Below, one piece after another: positions 52,196 through 62,600 of a stretch of DNA of 64,000 nucleotides (the stretch's first letter is position 1; each line of letters starts with the position of its first letter). This DNA comes from Clostridia bacterium (GTDB lineage Bacteria; Bacillota; Clostridia; Oscillospirales; CAG-272). The notes beneath the pieces were generated by a model. The model ran no database searches. It worked only from the letters and a program-made list of their open reading frames with translations, and was not told the origin of the DNA. The stretch covers positions 1-64,000 of the forward strand of contig JAFTJE010000025.1 in assembly GCA_017456545.1 (NCBI GenBank). The letters are read 5' to 3'. The translations under genes were made by a program, and so were the position numbers.

Positions 52196-52891
52196 ATGCT
52201 AAGAAAGATAATAAAAATAGATAAGGAAAAATGTAATGGCTGCGGGGTATGTGCCAAGGCATGCCACGAGGGAGCCATTGAAATGATAAACGGCAAGGCG
52301 GTGCTTACCCGAGAGGACTACTGCGACGGACTGGGAGACTGCCTTCCCGCTTGTCCCACGGGAGCAATAGCCTTTGAGCTGAGGGAGGCACCTGCATATA
52401 ACGAGGCTGCTGTTATGAAGGCAAAAAATCAGAAGCTCGGAGCTAAGCTCCCCTGTGAATGCCCCGGTACAAAATCCAAAAGCATTCAAAGAGACAATAC
52501 AATATGTGATACACGGATATCTGTGCAAAGCAGACTTATGCAGTGGCCGTGTCAGATAAAATTAGTTCCCGTAAATGCACCTTATTTTGATAATGCAAAT
52601 CTGCTTATCTCAGCAGACTGCTGTGCATATGCATACGGCAATTTCCATAATGACTTTATAAAGAATCACATAACACTGATAGGCTGTCCAAAGCTTGATG
52701 AAGGTGATTATGCCGAGAAGTTAACGGAAATAATAAGAGTAAACAATATTAAAAGCGTTAAGGTTGTCCGTATGGAGGTTCCCTGCTGTGGAGGTATAGA
52801 AAACGCAGTTAAAAAAGCCATACAAGGAAGTGGAAAGCTTATACCCTGGCAAATAGTAACAATTTCCACAGACGGGAAAATTCTTGATTGA
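52196..52891 (+). CDS. Dicluster 4Fe-4S ferredoxin with extra C-terminal domain
   Basis: The 231-residue protein has two [4Fe-4S] motifs in its first 60 residues: CNGCGVCAKAC and, after a CDGLGDC insert, CLPACPTGA. The remaining ~150 residues hold an alpha/beta domain with further cysteines (ADCCAYAYG, LIGCPKLD, EVPCCGGIENAVKKA) that could bind another metal centre. I do not know its function; related small iron-sulphur proteins occur beside Crp/Fnr regulators in anaerobes. GGAGG precedes ATG 52196. It follows the dehydrogenase by 12 bases and is co-transcribed with it. The flavodiiron gene downstream has its own promoter. Confidence 0.8.
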   Translation: MLRKIIKIDKEKCNGCGVCAKACHEGAIEMINGKAVLTREDYCDGLGDCLPACPTGAIAFELREAPAYNEAAVMKAKNQKLGAKLPCECPGTKSKSIQRDNTICDTRISVQSRLMQWPCQIKLVPVNAPYFDNANLLISADCCAYAYGNFHNDFIKNHITLIGCPKLDEGDYAEKLTEIIRVNNIKSVKVVRMEVPCCGGIENAVKKAIQGSGKLIPWQIVTISTDGKILD

Positions 52892-52896
52892 AAATA

Positions 52897-52925
52897 TTGA
52901 TATTAACCGTTGAATGATGTATAAT
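52897..52925 (+). promoter_or_regulatory. Promoter for flavodiiron-ferritin-rubredoxin operon
   Basis: TTGATA at 52897-52902 and TATAAT at 52920-52925 with a 17-base spacer. Confidence 0.72.
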
Positions 52926-52965
52926 TTATTTATAAAATACTAATAAGCTCAGAGGTAAAGCAATT

Positions 52966-54756
52966 ATGATAATTACAAATGATATTAAGTATATAGGAGT
53001 AAACGACCACAAGGTTGATCTTTTCGAGGGACAGTATAAGGTTCCCAACGGAATATCCTATAATTCCTATGCTATAATAGATGATAAAATAGCTATTATG
53101 GATACAGTTGACGCAGGATTTACACACGAGTGGCTTGATAACATTGAAAACATATTGGGTAACAGAAAGCCGGACTACTTGATTGTACAGCATATGGAGC
53201 CCGACCACTCGGCAAATATAGATACATTTATGAAAACCTTTCCAAAGGCAAAAATCGTATCCTCTGCCAAGGCATTTGCCATGATGGTAAATTTCTTTGG
53301 CTCTGACTATGAGGACAGAAAAATAGTGGTAGGCGAGGGGGATACCCTTTCTCTCGGCAAGCATGCTCTTACCTTTGTTACTGCTCCTATGGTACACTGG
53401 CCCGAGGTTATCGTAACATATGACAGCTATGACAAGGTTCTCTTTTCTGCTGACGGCTTTGGAAAATTCGGTGCTCTCGATGTTGATGAGCCTTGGATTG
53501 ATGAATCAAGAAGGTATTATATAGGTATTGTAGGAAAGTACGGTGCACAGGTGCAGGCTCTTCTCAAAAAAGCCGCTAATCTTGATATACAAATGATTTG
53601 CCCACTCCACGGTCCCGTGCTCAAGGAGGACCTTGGATATTATCTTGGCCTTTACAACACATGGTCCGGCTATCAGCCCGAGGAGGAGGGTATCCTTGTT
53701 GCGTATACCTCCGTATACGGAAACACAAGGAAGGCTGTGCTTCAGCTTGTTGAAAAGCTGAAGGCAAACGGCTCTCCCCGTGTAGTTCTTTTCGACCTTG
53801 CAAGAGGTGATATGTCTGAGGCTGTAGCATTGGCATTCAAGTACAGTAAGCTTGTTCTTGCAACTACAACATATAACGCAGATATATTCCCCTTTATGAG
53901 AGAATTTATTAATCACCTTACAGAGAGAAATTACTCCAACCGTACAGTAGCACTTATTCAAAACGGAAGCTGGGCTCCTCTGGCTGCAAAGGTAATGCGT
54001 GAGATGCTCTCCAAGAGTAAAAATATTACATTTACAGACACATCTGTCAAGATTTACTCTGCTCTCAGCAAGGATAGCTCTGCTCAGCTTGACGAACTTG
54101 CCAACGAGCTCTGCAAGGAATATTTAGCATTACAGAGTGATGCTGCAAACAAGAACGACCCCTCTGCTCTTTTCAATATAGGCTACGGTCTTTATGTAGT
54201 AACTTCCAACGACGGCAAAAAGGACAACGGTCTTATTGTAAATACCGTTACCCAGGTTACAAATACTCCCAACAGAATAGCTGTAACAATAAATAAGGAT
54301 AACTATTCTCACCACATTATAAAGCAAACAGGCAAGATGAATATTAACTGCCTTACAACAGATGCTCCCTTTAAGGTGTTTGAGGCCTTTGGATTTGTAA
54401 GCGGAAGAAATGTAGATAAGTTTGCAGACTGCCAGCCACTCCGTTCCGATAACGGTCTTGTGGTATTGCCAAGGTATATTAATTCCTTTATGTCCCTTAA
54501 TGTTGAGCAGTATATTGACCTCGATACACACGGTATGTTTATCTGCTCCGTAAGTGAAGCAAGAGTATTGTCCGACAAGCCGACAATGACATACTCATAC
54601 TATTTTGAAAATGTTAAGCCCAAGCCCGAAACAGAGGGTAAAAAGGGATATGTATGTAAAATTTGCGGTTGGGTATATGAGGGAGATGTGCTCCCCGAGG
54701 ATATTGTATGCCCACTTTGCAAGCACGGATATGCAGACTTTGAGGAAATAAAATAA
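52966..54756 (+). CDS. Multidomain flavodiiron protein
   Basis: The 596-residue enzyme reduces oxygen or nitric oxide in anaerobes. Domains in order are: a diiron beta-lactamase fold (1-240) with ligands H76, E78, D80, H144, D163 and H215 and a further site at H81 (QHMEPDH); a flavodoxin domain (~245-390; AYTSVYGNTRKA); a flavin-reductase-like domain (~405-555); and a short C-terminal rubredoxin (CKICGW, CPLC). The fused reductase and rubredoxin let it take electrons directly from NAD(P)H. It heads an operon with ferritin and rubredoxin. AGAGGT lies upstream of ATG 52966. Confidence 0.93.
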   Translation: MIITNDIKYIGVNDHKVDLFEGQYKVPNGISYNSYAIIDDKIAIMDTVDAGFTHEWLDNIENILGNRKPDYLIVQHMEPDHSANIDTFMKTFPKAKIVSSAKAFAMMVNFFGSDYEDRKIVVGEGDTLSLGKHALTFVTAPMVHWPEVIVTYDSYDKVLFSADGFGKFGALDVDEPWIDESRRYYIGIVGKYGAQVQALLKKAANLDIQMICPLHGPVLKEDLGYYLGLYNTWSGYQPEEEGILVAYTSVYGNTRKAVLQLVEKLKANGSPRVVLFDLARGDMSEAVALAFKYSKLVLATTTYNADIFPFMREFINHLTERNYSNRTVALIQNGSWAPLAAKVMREMLSKSKNITFTDTSVKIYSALSKDSSAQLDELANELCKEYLALQSDAANKNDPSALFNIGYGLYVVTSNDGKKDNGLIVNTVTQVTNTPNRIAVTINKDNYSHHIIKQTGKMNINCLTTDAPFKVFEAFGFVSGRNVDKFADCQPLRSDNGLVVLPRYINSFMSLNVEQYIDLDTHGMFICSVSEARVLSDKPTMTYSYYFENVKPKPETEGKKGYVCKICGWVYEGDVLPEDIVCPLCKHGYADFEEIK

Positions 54757-54780
54757 AAGTTATAAAAAGGAGATAAAGAA

Positions 54781-55293
54781 ATGTTAAATAAAAAGGTACA
54801 CGAGCTTCTTAATCAGCAGATAAATAAAGAGTTTTATTCAGCTTACCTCTATCTTGATTTTTCAAATTATTTCAAGGCTAAGGGCTTGGACGGATTTGCT
54901 AACTGGTATATGGTCCAGGCACAGGAGGAGAGAGACCACGCAATGCTCTTCTACACATATTTGCAGAATGAAAATATGGAGGTTACCTTAGAGGCTATTG
55001 ATAAGCCCGACAAGGTATTTGAGTCCAATATGGATGTATTGAAGGCAGGTCTTGAGCATGAGATATATGTAACCTCTCTCATTAATGACATCTACGGTGC
55101 AGCCTATGATGTAAGGGACTTCAGAACTATGCAATTCCTTGACTGGTTCGTAAAGGAGCAGGGTGAGGAGGAAACAAATGCAAATGATTTGATTTCCAAA
55201 ATGGAGCTCTTCGGCTCCGACCCCAAGAGCCTGTATATGCTTAATCAGGAGCTTAGTGCGAGGGTATACACAGCACCCTCATTGGTGCTCTGA
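54781..55293 (+). CDS. ftn: Non-haem ferritin
   Basis: The 170-residue protein is a typical bacterial non-haem ferritin storing iron in a 24-mer shell. Ferroxidase ligands are visible in INKEFYSAYLYLD (Glu17 region), EERDHAMLF, GLEHEIYVT and KEQGEEETN. It follows the flavodiiron gene by 24 bases with an AAGGAG ribosome site. Ferritin beside oxygen-reducing enzymes limits Fenton chemistry. Confidence 0.95.
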   Translation: MLNKKVHELLNQQINKEFYSAYLYLDFSNYFKAKGLDGFANWYMVQAQEERDHAMLFYTYLQNENMEVTLEAIDKPDKVFESNMDVLKAGLEHEIYVTSLINDIYGAAYDVRDFRTMQFLDWFVKEQGEEETNANDLISKMELFGSDPKSLYMLNQELSARVYTAPSLVL

Positions 55294-55320
55294 TTACATA
55301 CTAAAACAAGGAGTGTAATT

Positions 55321-55479
55321 ATGAAAAAATATGTATGTGATATATGTGGCTGGGAATACGATGAGTCAGCAGGAGACCCGGATAACGGTATTGCTCCCGG
55401 CACAAAATTTGAGGACCTGCCCGAGGACTTTGTTTGTCCTCTCTGCGGTGTAGGTAAGGATAGCTTCAGCGAAGCTTAA
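55321..55479 (+). CDS. rub: Rubredoxin
   Basis: A 52-residue protein too short for routine ORF lists. It reads [16 protein letters not shown] and continues to a second pair CPLC, giving the four cysteines (C6, C9, C39, C42) of a rubredoxin iron site. The spacing and the [15 protein letters not shown] segment are characteristic. It is an electron carrier for rubrerythrin and flavodiiron proteins. It lies 27 bases after the ferritin gene with AAGGAG before the ATG, and is the last gene of the operon. Confidence 0.95.
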   Translation: MKKYVCDICGWEYDESAGDPDNGIAPGTKFEDLPEDFVCPLCGVGKDSFSEA

Positions 55480-55490
55480 TCCAAACAGCA

Positions 55491-55527
55491 AAAATGCTTA
55501 TGGCAAACAGCCATAAGCATTTTTTTA
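55491..55527. terminator. Bidirectional terminator
   Basis: AAAATGCTTATGGC and GCCATAAGCATTTT form a 14-bp stem with a 5-base loop and T tail, between rubredoxin and the convergent WYL regulator gene. Confidence 0.9.
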
Positions 55528-56529
55528 TTTATCGTATTGAGCAAGTGTTTTTGTAAGATGCTCCTTTACTGCTTTTACAACCGAAGGGGGAGATACCACC
55601 TTTAATCTGTCTCCGAATGAACAGCACCAGGCAATAAACATAGGTCCTATCTGCACATCTGCCTTACAGGACAGCTTGCCATCCTTGGCTTCAAAAAGCT
55701 CTATCTTATTTCCGAATTTATCAAAAATTACATCAAGAATACTCTTATCGGCGTGGAAGGTCACTGTGTGGGTGTCTCCTCCGAACATACCGAACATCTG
55801 CCTGTTTCTTTTAGCTATATCAATTTTTTCTACTTCTTTATTTTCTGTTATTGGCTCTTCGAGAATTCGCACCCGTTCCATCCTGTCTATTCTGTAATTG
55901 GCAAGGCCCTTGTGCTTGTCATCATAGCATACAAGATAATATTGGTCATTATCAAAAACCGTAGCCACAGGGTTGACCTTATACAGCTTTATTTTATTCG
56001 GATTGTTTCTTTCCGTACGGTAGCTTTTCTCCTTGTGAGCATCAATACTGAAATAATTAAAGCTTATCCTTTTACCCTCTATAATCGCTGTGGCAATGGT
56101 ATCAACAGAATAAAAAATGAGCTCATTAAGGCTTTTTACAGAGCTGAATCTGACAACATTCTTTTTAAGAGCCTCACCCTTTTTACTGCCGGCAAGGGAA
56201 GCAATTTTTCCGATAAGCTCCTCGGTCTTTTTTTCCGTGACAAATGCCGATGCCTGCACAGCATCCATAAGTATACGGATTTCCGGCAGGTCAAAGCCCC
56301 TGTCCATAACATAGTATCTGTTTCTTTTGGAACGGTCCTTCATTACCTCGTATCCGTAATTATTCAAAAGCTCTATATCGGAGTACAGTATCTTTCTGTC
56401 AACAAGTATTCCCTCTTTGCCAAGCCTTTCTATTATCTCAACAGTGTCCATAGGATGCTGTTCATCTGTTTCATTTTTAAGAAGCTCCCAGAGCTTAAGC
56501 AATTTTATCTTTCGTGAATTTTCCTGCAC
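55525..56529 (-). CDS. WYL-domain transcriptional regulator
   Basis: The 334-residue protein has an N-terminal winged helix (residues ~5-70; VEIIERLGKEGILVDRKILYSDIELL) and a WYL domain (~150-235; IEGKRISFNYFSID, YKVNPVATVFDNDQYYLVCYDD, NYRIDRMERVRI). A C-terminal WCX extension follows. WYL proteins sense nucleic-acid or nucleotide ligands. GTG 56529 is preferred because GGAGG lies 8 bases upstream; GTG 56538 is too close to it. It has a good promoter with a 20-bp-spaced direct repeat upstream, and lies next to the giant surface-protein operon, a possible target. Confidence 0.86.
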   Translation of the reverse strand: MQENSRKIKLLKLWELLKNETDEQHPMDTVEIIERLGKEGILVDRKILYSDIELLNNYGYEVMKDRSKRNRYYVMDRGFDLPEIRILMDAVQASAFVTEKKTEELIGKIASLAGSKKGEALKKNVVRFSSVKSLNELIFYSVDTIATAIIEGKRISFNYFSIDAHKEKSYRTERNNPNKIKLYKVNPVATVFDNDQYYLVCYDDKHKGLANYRIDRMERVRILEEPITENKEVEKIDIAKRNRQMFGMFGGDTHTVTFHADKSILDVIFDKFGNKIELFEAKDGKLSCKADVQIGPMFIAWCCSFGDRLKVVSPPSVVKAVKEHLTKTLAQYDK

Positions 56530-56552
56530 TGCGTCCACCTCCCGTTACAATC

Positions 56553-56581
56553 AGTATAACATATATATTATATTTTTTCAA
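56553..56581 (-). promoter_or_regulatory. Promoter for WYL regulator
   Basis: On the minus strand TTGAAA (56576-56581) and TATACT (56553-56558) with a 17-base spacer. Confidence 0.72.
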
Positions 56582-56588
56582 GATAACA

Positions 56589-56621
56589 ATTGTACTGTTA
56601 ATAAGACTATTGTACAGTTAA
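56589..56621. promoter_or_regulatory. Direct-repeat operator upstream of WYL promoter
   Basis: ATTGTACTGTTAA (56589-56601) and ATTGTACAGTTAA (56609-56621) are direct repeats differing at one position. They are spaced exactly 20 bases apart, close to two helical turns, and lie just upstream of the -35 box. This is a likely activator or autoregulatory site. Confidence 0.55.
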
Positions 56622-56625
56622 ATGT

Positions 56626-56670
56626 AAAAACGCTTATGACATATGGAATCCACATATCATAAGCGTTATT
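56626..56670 (-). terminator. Terminator of the MBG-repeat surface protein gene
   Basis: A long, nearly perfect stem (AACGCTTATGA... arms, one bulge) with a 7-base loop ends in a T run on the minus strand. Confidence 0.82.
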
Positions 56671-56676
56671 TGTTTA

Positions 56677-59600
56677 TCAGTTAAGGACTGTCAGCTCACC
56701 AAATATGGTCTCTATTTCATAATTGGCTGTAACATCGTTTCCTTCTGCATCGAGTATTGCAATATTCTCTTCAAGAATCACATTCTCCGTTGTGCCTGCC
56801 ACAGTAATGGTTCCTGTTGCAGCAGCTACAAGGGTGTGACCCTCAACAAGGCTACCCTTACTCAGTATAACGGACTCATTGGTAAGAGGAGTTCCATCAT
56901 ACTTTTTTGTCTCTGATGCTGATCTGATGGTTATTCTGTTTCGGTCGACCCTTAAAAGGTCTCCCTCAAATTTAATGTAATAGTTATCGGTTACATCATT
57001 ACCCTCGCTGTCATAAACAGCTATAGGAAGCTCCTCAAGATATTCCATAGAAAGCTCTCCTGCCTCAGTAAGGCTTCCTGAAAGCTCAAACTCTACTCTT
57101 AATCCATCGGGAATGCTACTGATATAGTAGTCACCTGTACCGTATGACAGAGGAGTGCCGTCGTAATACTTCTGCATACTGTAAAGCGTAATTACTATCT
57201 GTGTCTTTGTAACCTTGACAACACCCTCGTGGAATATAAGCTCAAATTGGTCTGTCACATCTCTTCCCTCGGAGTCGTATAGAATGAATGATTCTATTGT
57301 GCTTGGACTCTCACCTATTTCTATCTGGCTTCCTGTAATTACAGCCTCATAGGTATAGCCCTTTTTCAAAAGCTCCTCTATAACTGAACCAAAGGGAACC
57401 TTTACTTCATTTGATGCATAAAGAGGTGTTCCGTCATAGCCCTTGCTTACCTCTGTGGGAGTAAGCTCAAGACGAATCTTCTCATCACCCTCACCCGAGC
57501 CGTCACCCGAGCCGTCACCCGAGCCACCTCCTGAGCCACCTCCTCCGTTCATAGAAGGTGTACAGTCAACTACTATCCAGCCTATACCGTCAATATATAC
57601 CTCAGTCCATGCATGAGCATTTGTGGAATATATTTCAGCCCACTCACCGGCTGTTGTTTCTCCCACATATCCCTCAACATATCTTGCCGGGATTCCGAGA
57701 GCACGGTACATAAGTGTAGCAGAGGAGGCAAAGTGTCTGCATACGCCCTCCTTATATGTATCGAGGAAGGCAACCACCATATTACTTTCGTCGTTCATGG
57801 CTTTGTTGTAATCCATATTATAGGTGCCCGATGCCTCGATATATGCTTCTACCAGTGAGATTATATCCTCATCGTCGGCATCAAAGCCCTGCTCTGCAAT
57901 TACAGACAGCAGGTATGCCTCTGTTTCGGCATCCACAGAGAGATAATTTGCATATACAAATTCTCTGTATGCAAGCTCCTCGTCTGAATAGTCGCCGAGA
58001 TTAACTGTAAGGTCCTTTCCGTAGCCTGAATACGGGTAATAAGCAACGGTCATATCCATAATATCACCTGTATTTATTACATCATTTGTCTGGATATTAT
58101 AGTTATAATCGCCATAAGCATAGTAATAAGGCAGGTAATACTGTGTTCCGTGCAGCTTGATAAGAGCCGTGGCAGGGTCAACACCCGATGACTGAAGTGC
58201 TATACCTGTAAGATAGTCATAGCTATACTTATCGTCAAGAAGGTTATGATACGGAGTGCCCATCTCCCATTTGGTGCCGGTATAATTCTTACACGATCTG
58301 AACTTAAGGTATACAGATCCGGAAACGCTTGACTTGATTTCAATGGCAAGAACGGGATCGCCCTCACCGTCTGAGGAATCGGAGCCACCGATGTTTCCCG
58401 AATCGTCAATATCGGGAGAGCCTCCACCGGAGCCTCCTCCACCACCTGAGCCTTCACCTCCACCTCCACCACCGGAGCCTTCACCTTCATCATCGCCTAT
58501 AACCACAAGGCTACCAAGGCGATGCTCTACCATATAGTAGGCACTGACATCGTTACCATCTCCGTCAGTAATAATTATTTCATAGGTGTTATAAACAATT
58601 CCGGGATTGGTTATTGTACCTGTAGCAATTAATGATGCTATTCCGTGACCCTCACAGAATGCTCCATCAATAACTGTCCAGGTTGCCTGGTCATTGGTAA
58701 GGGGTTCACCGTCGTATTCCTTTTCTGCCGAGCCTGTTTCTACCTTTATAACAGCATAGGGCACGACAAACAGATCACCGAACTCAAAGGTTACATCATA
58801 GTTCATATTCATATTATGTCCCTGAGCATCGGTTATGGAAAGTGATAAAGTATCAACTGTGTTGGGAGAATGACCACTTCTCGTCATTGTACCGTTAACA
58901 GTTACGGTATATGTATGTCCTGCAAGAAGTGTCTTTTCGGATGTTATACTGTGCTCATCACATGTAAGGGGTGTGCCGTCATAAAGCTTATGTGCACTGC
59001 CTGTGGTAATTTTTATGGGAATCGGTGTGATTTCCAGAGTTCCTAATACATATGAGGGAGCATAGTTATATGTAACATCATTGCCCTGTCCGTCAACAAC
59101 CCTGAAGCTTGATTCGACAATGGTGTTTTCATAAAGTCCTGCATTTGTTCCTGTACCTACAACAGAAACTGTATAGGTATGGTCAAGAACCATTGCGTTT
59201 TCGGATGCAGTGTGAGTACTGTTTGTAAGAGGTGTTCCGTCGTATTCCTTTGTATCGTCGGCTGAGGTTATTGTAATTGGTCTTGGGAATACCTCAAGCC
59301 AGTTGTCAACAAGAGTAACATTGTAATTTCCACTTACATCGTTGCCCTGTGCATCGGTTATTTCTACGCTTCCCGGTACTACCACATTGGGCGAAACACC
59401 TGCGTTGGTTTGCGAGCCCGATGTTGTAGCCGTAAGGCTATGAATGGGAAGCAATCTTTCTGTTGTGACTCCGGGAGCTGTAAGAGGTGTTCCGTCATAA
59501 TCCTTGCTTCCGTAGTCTGCTATAACATTTATTTCTCTCTTGTAAATTTCAAGCTGTCCGTTTACATAGCTTATATCGTAGTTATTGGAGTAATCGAAAT

Positions 59601-62600
59601 TATCATCCACAACCTTTAATACAAGTATATTTTCACATGTGCCTACATTGGTTATCTCTGTCCATTCCTCGGCACTGAATCTGTGTCCGTCAACAAGCTT
59701 AAGCTCTGAGGTTACCTCTCCACTTCTTTCGGAATGGGGTTCACCGTCATATTCCCAGCTGTTGCTTCCTGTAAGGACTGTAATAGGACGCCTTGTTACT
59801 GTGAGCTTACCCTCTGTATAACTGATATCATAGTTGGAGGTCTTGTCAGCTCCTGTCAATTCCTCTATTACAAGTATATCAAGAATATTGTCCTTAGGCC
59901 CCTCGGATACATTTGTAATAACAGCATATTCATTTACTGATGTTGTATGTCCGCTTACCAGAGGAGTAGACGGGTCTACTGTGTGATTTGTACAGAAGTG
60001 CTCCTCGCCGTCATATACCCAGCTATATTCTCCTGTGCTTATGTGTAAGGGCTTGGGAATAATAGTAAGGGCTCCACAATCCAGACTGATGCTGTAATTT
60101 TCGGTTACATCATTTTCTCCGGAATCCAGAACTGTTATTGTGGCTGTATTATCCTTCGGTCCCTCGAGAACATCTGTAATTGTAGCCCATCCGCTTGCCT
60201 GTGTTGTATGACCCGACACAAGCGGAGTATTCTCGGATACATGGTGTCCTGCATTTGAATGAGCTATACCGTCATATATCCATGCGGAATCATATGTTAT
60301 AACGGTTATGGGTCTTGGGTCAACGGTCAGGGTGCCGTATTCATACGATATGATATAGTTAGGCGTCATATCGCTGTTTGCACTATCCTTAATTTCCACT
60401 GTCAAATAGTTAAATCCACTATCCCATACATTTGTTACGGATGTATAGCTTACAACCTCCGTATGATGTCCGACTACAAGAGGAGTCTGCTCCGACACCT
60501 TATGTCCGGTCCAGCTGTGTGTCTCTCCGTCATAGGTCCAATTCTTATCCTCTGTTACAATTGTAACGGGTCTTGGGTCAATGGTGAGAGTACCGTTCTC
60601 ATAAGCTATGGAATAGTTATCTGTCATATTCTCGCCGTCTGCATTCTTTATCTTTACAACGAGAATATTGGGGGTAGGACCATCCCATACATTTGTTATT
60701 TCCGTACAGTCTGTCGCCTCTGTCGTGTGTCCCTCCACAAGGGGAGTATCCCCGTGCACATAATGCTCAGGGCTGCTGTGTGCCTCTCCGTCATAGGTCC
60801 AATTACTGTCGCTTGTTACTATTGTAACAGGTCTCGGAGTAATGCTGAGAGTACCGTAATTATATGTAATAGCATAGTTTTCTGTAACATCGCTACCGTC
60901 TGCATCCTTCATAATAACGGTAAGAATATTATCCGTAGGTCCGTCCCAGGTATTTACAATCTCTGTAAAGGTGGATACCTCTGAATAATGAGATGCTATA
61001 AATCCGTAGTCGCAGTTAACTGTATGCTCAGTATAGCTATGTACCTCTCCGTCGTAGGTCCAGCTTGCTGTGCCTGTTGTAACAGATATAGGACGGGGGT
61101 ATATACTCAGCTTTCCACATTCATATGTTATATCATAGTTTGAGGTTACATTGATATTTCCACTGAATATACTTATTTCAAGGATATTATCAACCTCTCC
61201 CTCTCCAACTGTGGAAACAGATGCCCTGGAGAATGCTGATGTCACATGTCCACTCACTAACGGGGTCTCGGATGATACTGTGTGTCCACTCCATGAATGA
61301 GAGCCTGTATCATACATCCAGCTCTTGCTGTCAGTAATAATCCTTACAGGTCTTGGAGTTACAGTAAGGGTGCCGGGGGTATAGGATATGATGTAGTTTT
61401 CCATCATATCAATACCGAGGTCATTCTTAATAGCCACCGTAATATCATTATCCTTCGGTCCGTCCAATACATTTACTATTTCCGCACCTGTAAGTGCTTC
61501 TGTATAATGTCCGTCAACCAAAGGCGTATCGGCAGATACATCATGTCCTGTCCATTGATGAGATGCCCCGTCATACACCCAGCTCTTATCCTGAGAAATA
61601 ACCGATACGGGTCTTGGATTTATTGTAAGATTTCCGTATTCATAGGATATCTCATAGTTTTCTGTAACATTGTTTTCATCGCTGTCAAGTATATCTACTG
61701 TAAGAGTGTTTTCCACCACTCCCTCCGATACACTTGTAACAGAGATATTGGCAGTTACTACGGTTGTATGACCCTCTACAATGGGTGTATCGGTTGATAC
61801 CTCATGGTCATTTGAAAAATGAGGTGCACCGTCATATACCCAGCTTGCATCCGATGTGATAATTTTTACATCACGCTTGGTTACTGTAAGAGTACCGGGC
61901 ATATAAGTAATATGATAGTTGGAAATATCTATGGCTTCCTCGCCCTTGGCTACGGTAAATGTAGCTGAATCAACTGTGGATTCTGCCACACCTACATTTG
62001 TCTGAGAGCCGAGGACTGTGGCACCTCCCACATGGCCCGACACTATGTTATCAACAGTAATGCCATTACCGGTAAGCGGGGTGCCGTCATAAATTTTTTC
62101 ACAGCTTACAGGGGTAACTGTAATCGGTCTTGGAGTAACAGAAAGCTTACCGAGGCTTATTGTACTTATCTCATAGTTCACTGTGACATCTGTATCTGCT
62201 CCGTCCTTTATCGTAAGGGTGATTGTGTTGTCAATCTGCCCCTGACTTACATTTTTTACTGAGGCTCTTGTATTTACGGAGGAGGAATGTCCGTTGACAA
62301 GAGGAGTATCGGCAGAGATAGCATATACCTCCCAGCTGTTTTCCTCTCCGTTATACTCAAATATATGATCCTCGGTAGAAATGCTTATGGGCTTCTTATT
62401 TACCTTAAGATTACCCTTTTCGTATGTTATTTCGTAATTTTTTGTGTTGTCTGTATTATCTGATTTCTTTATACTCAGGAGGATTTCATTTGCAACGCCG
62501 TCACCGTTTGCATCCTTAACTACGGTATTGCTTGCAATATGGGAGGAATCTCCCTCCACGAGTCCTGTTTCGGATACTATTTCGTATTCCTTGTTTTCAT

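Noticed and set aside
60259..60984. 241-residue plus-strand frame within the giant protein gene
   Set aside because: It mirrors the MBG repeats in antisense, which gives its repetitive look; no start signal.
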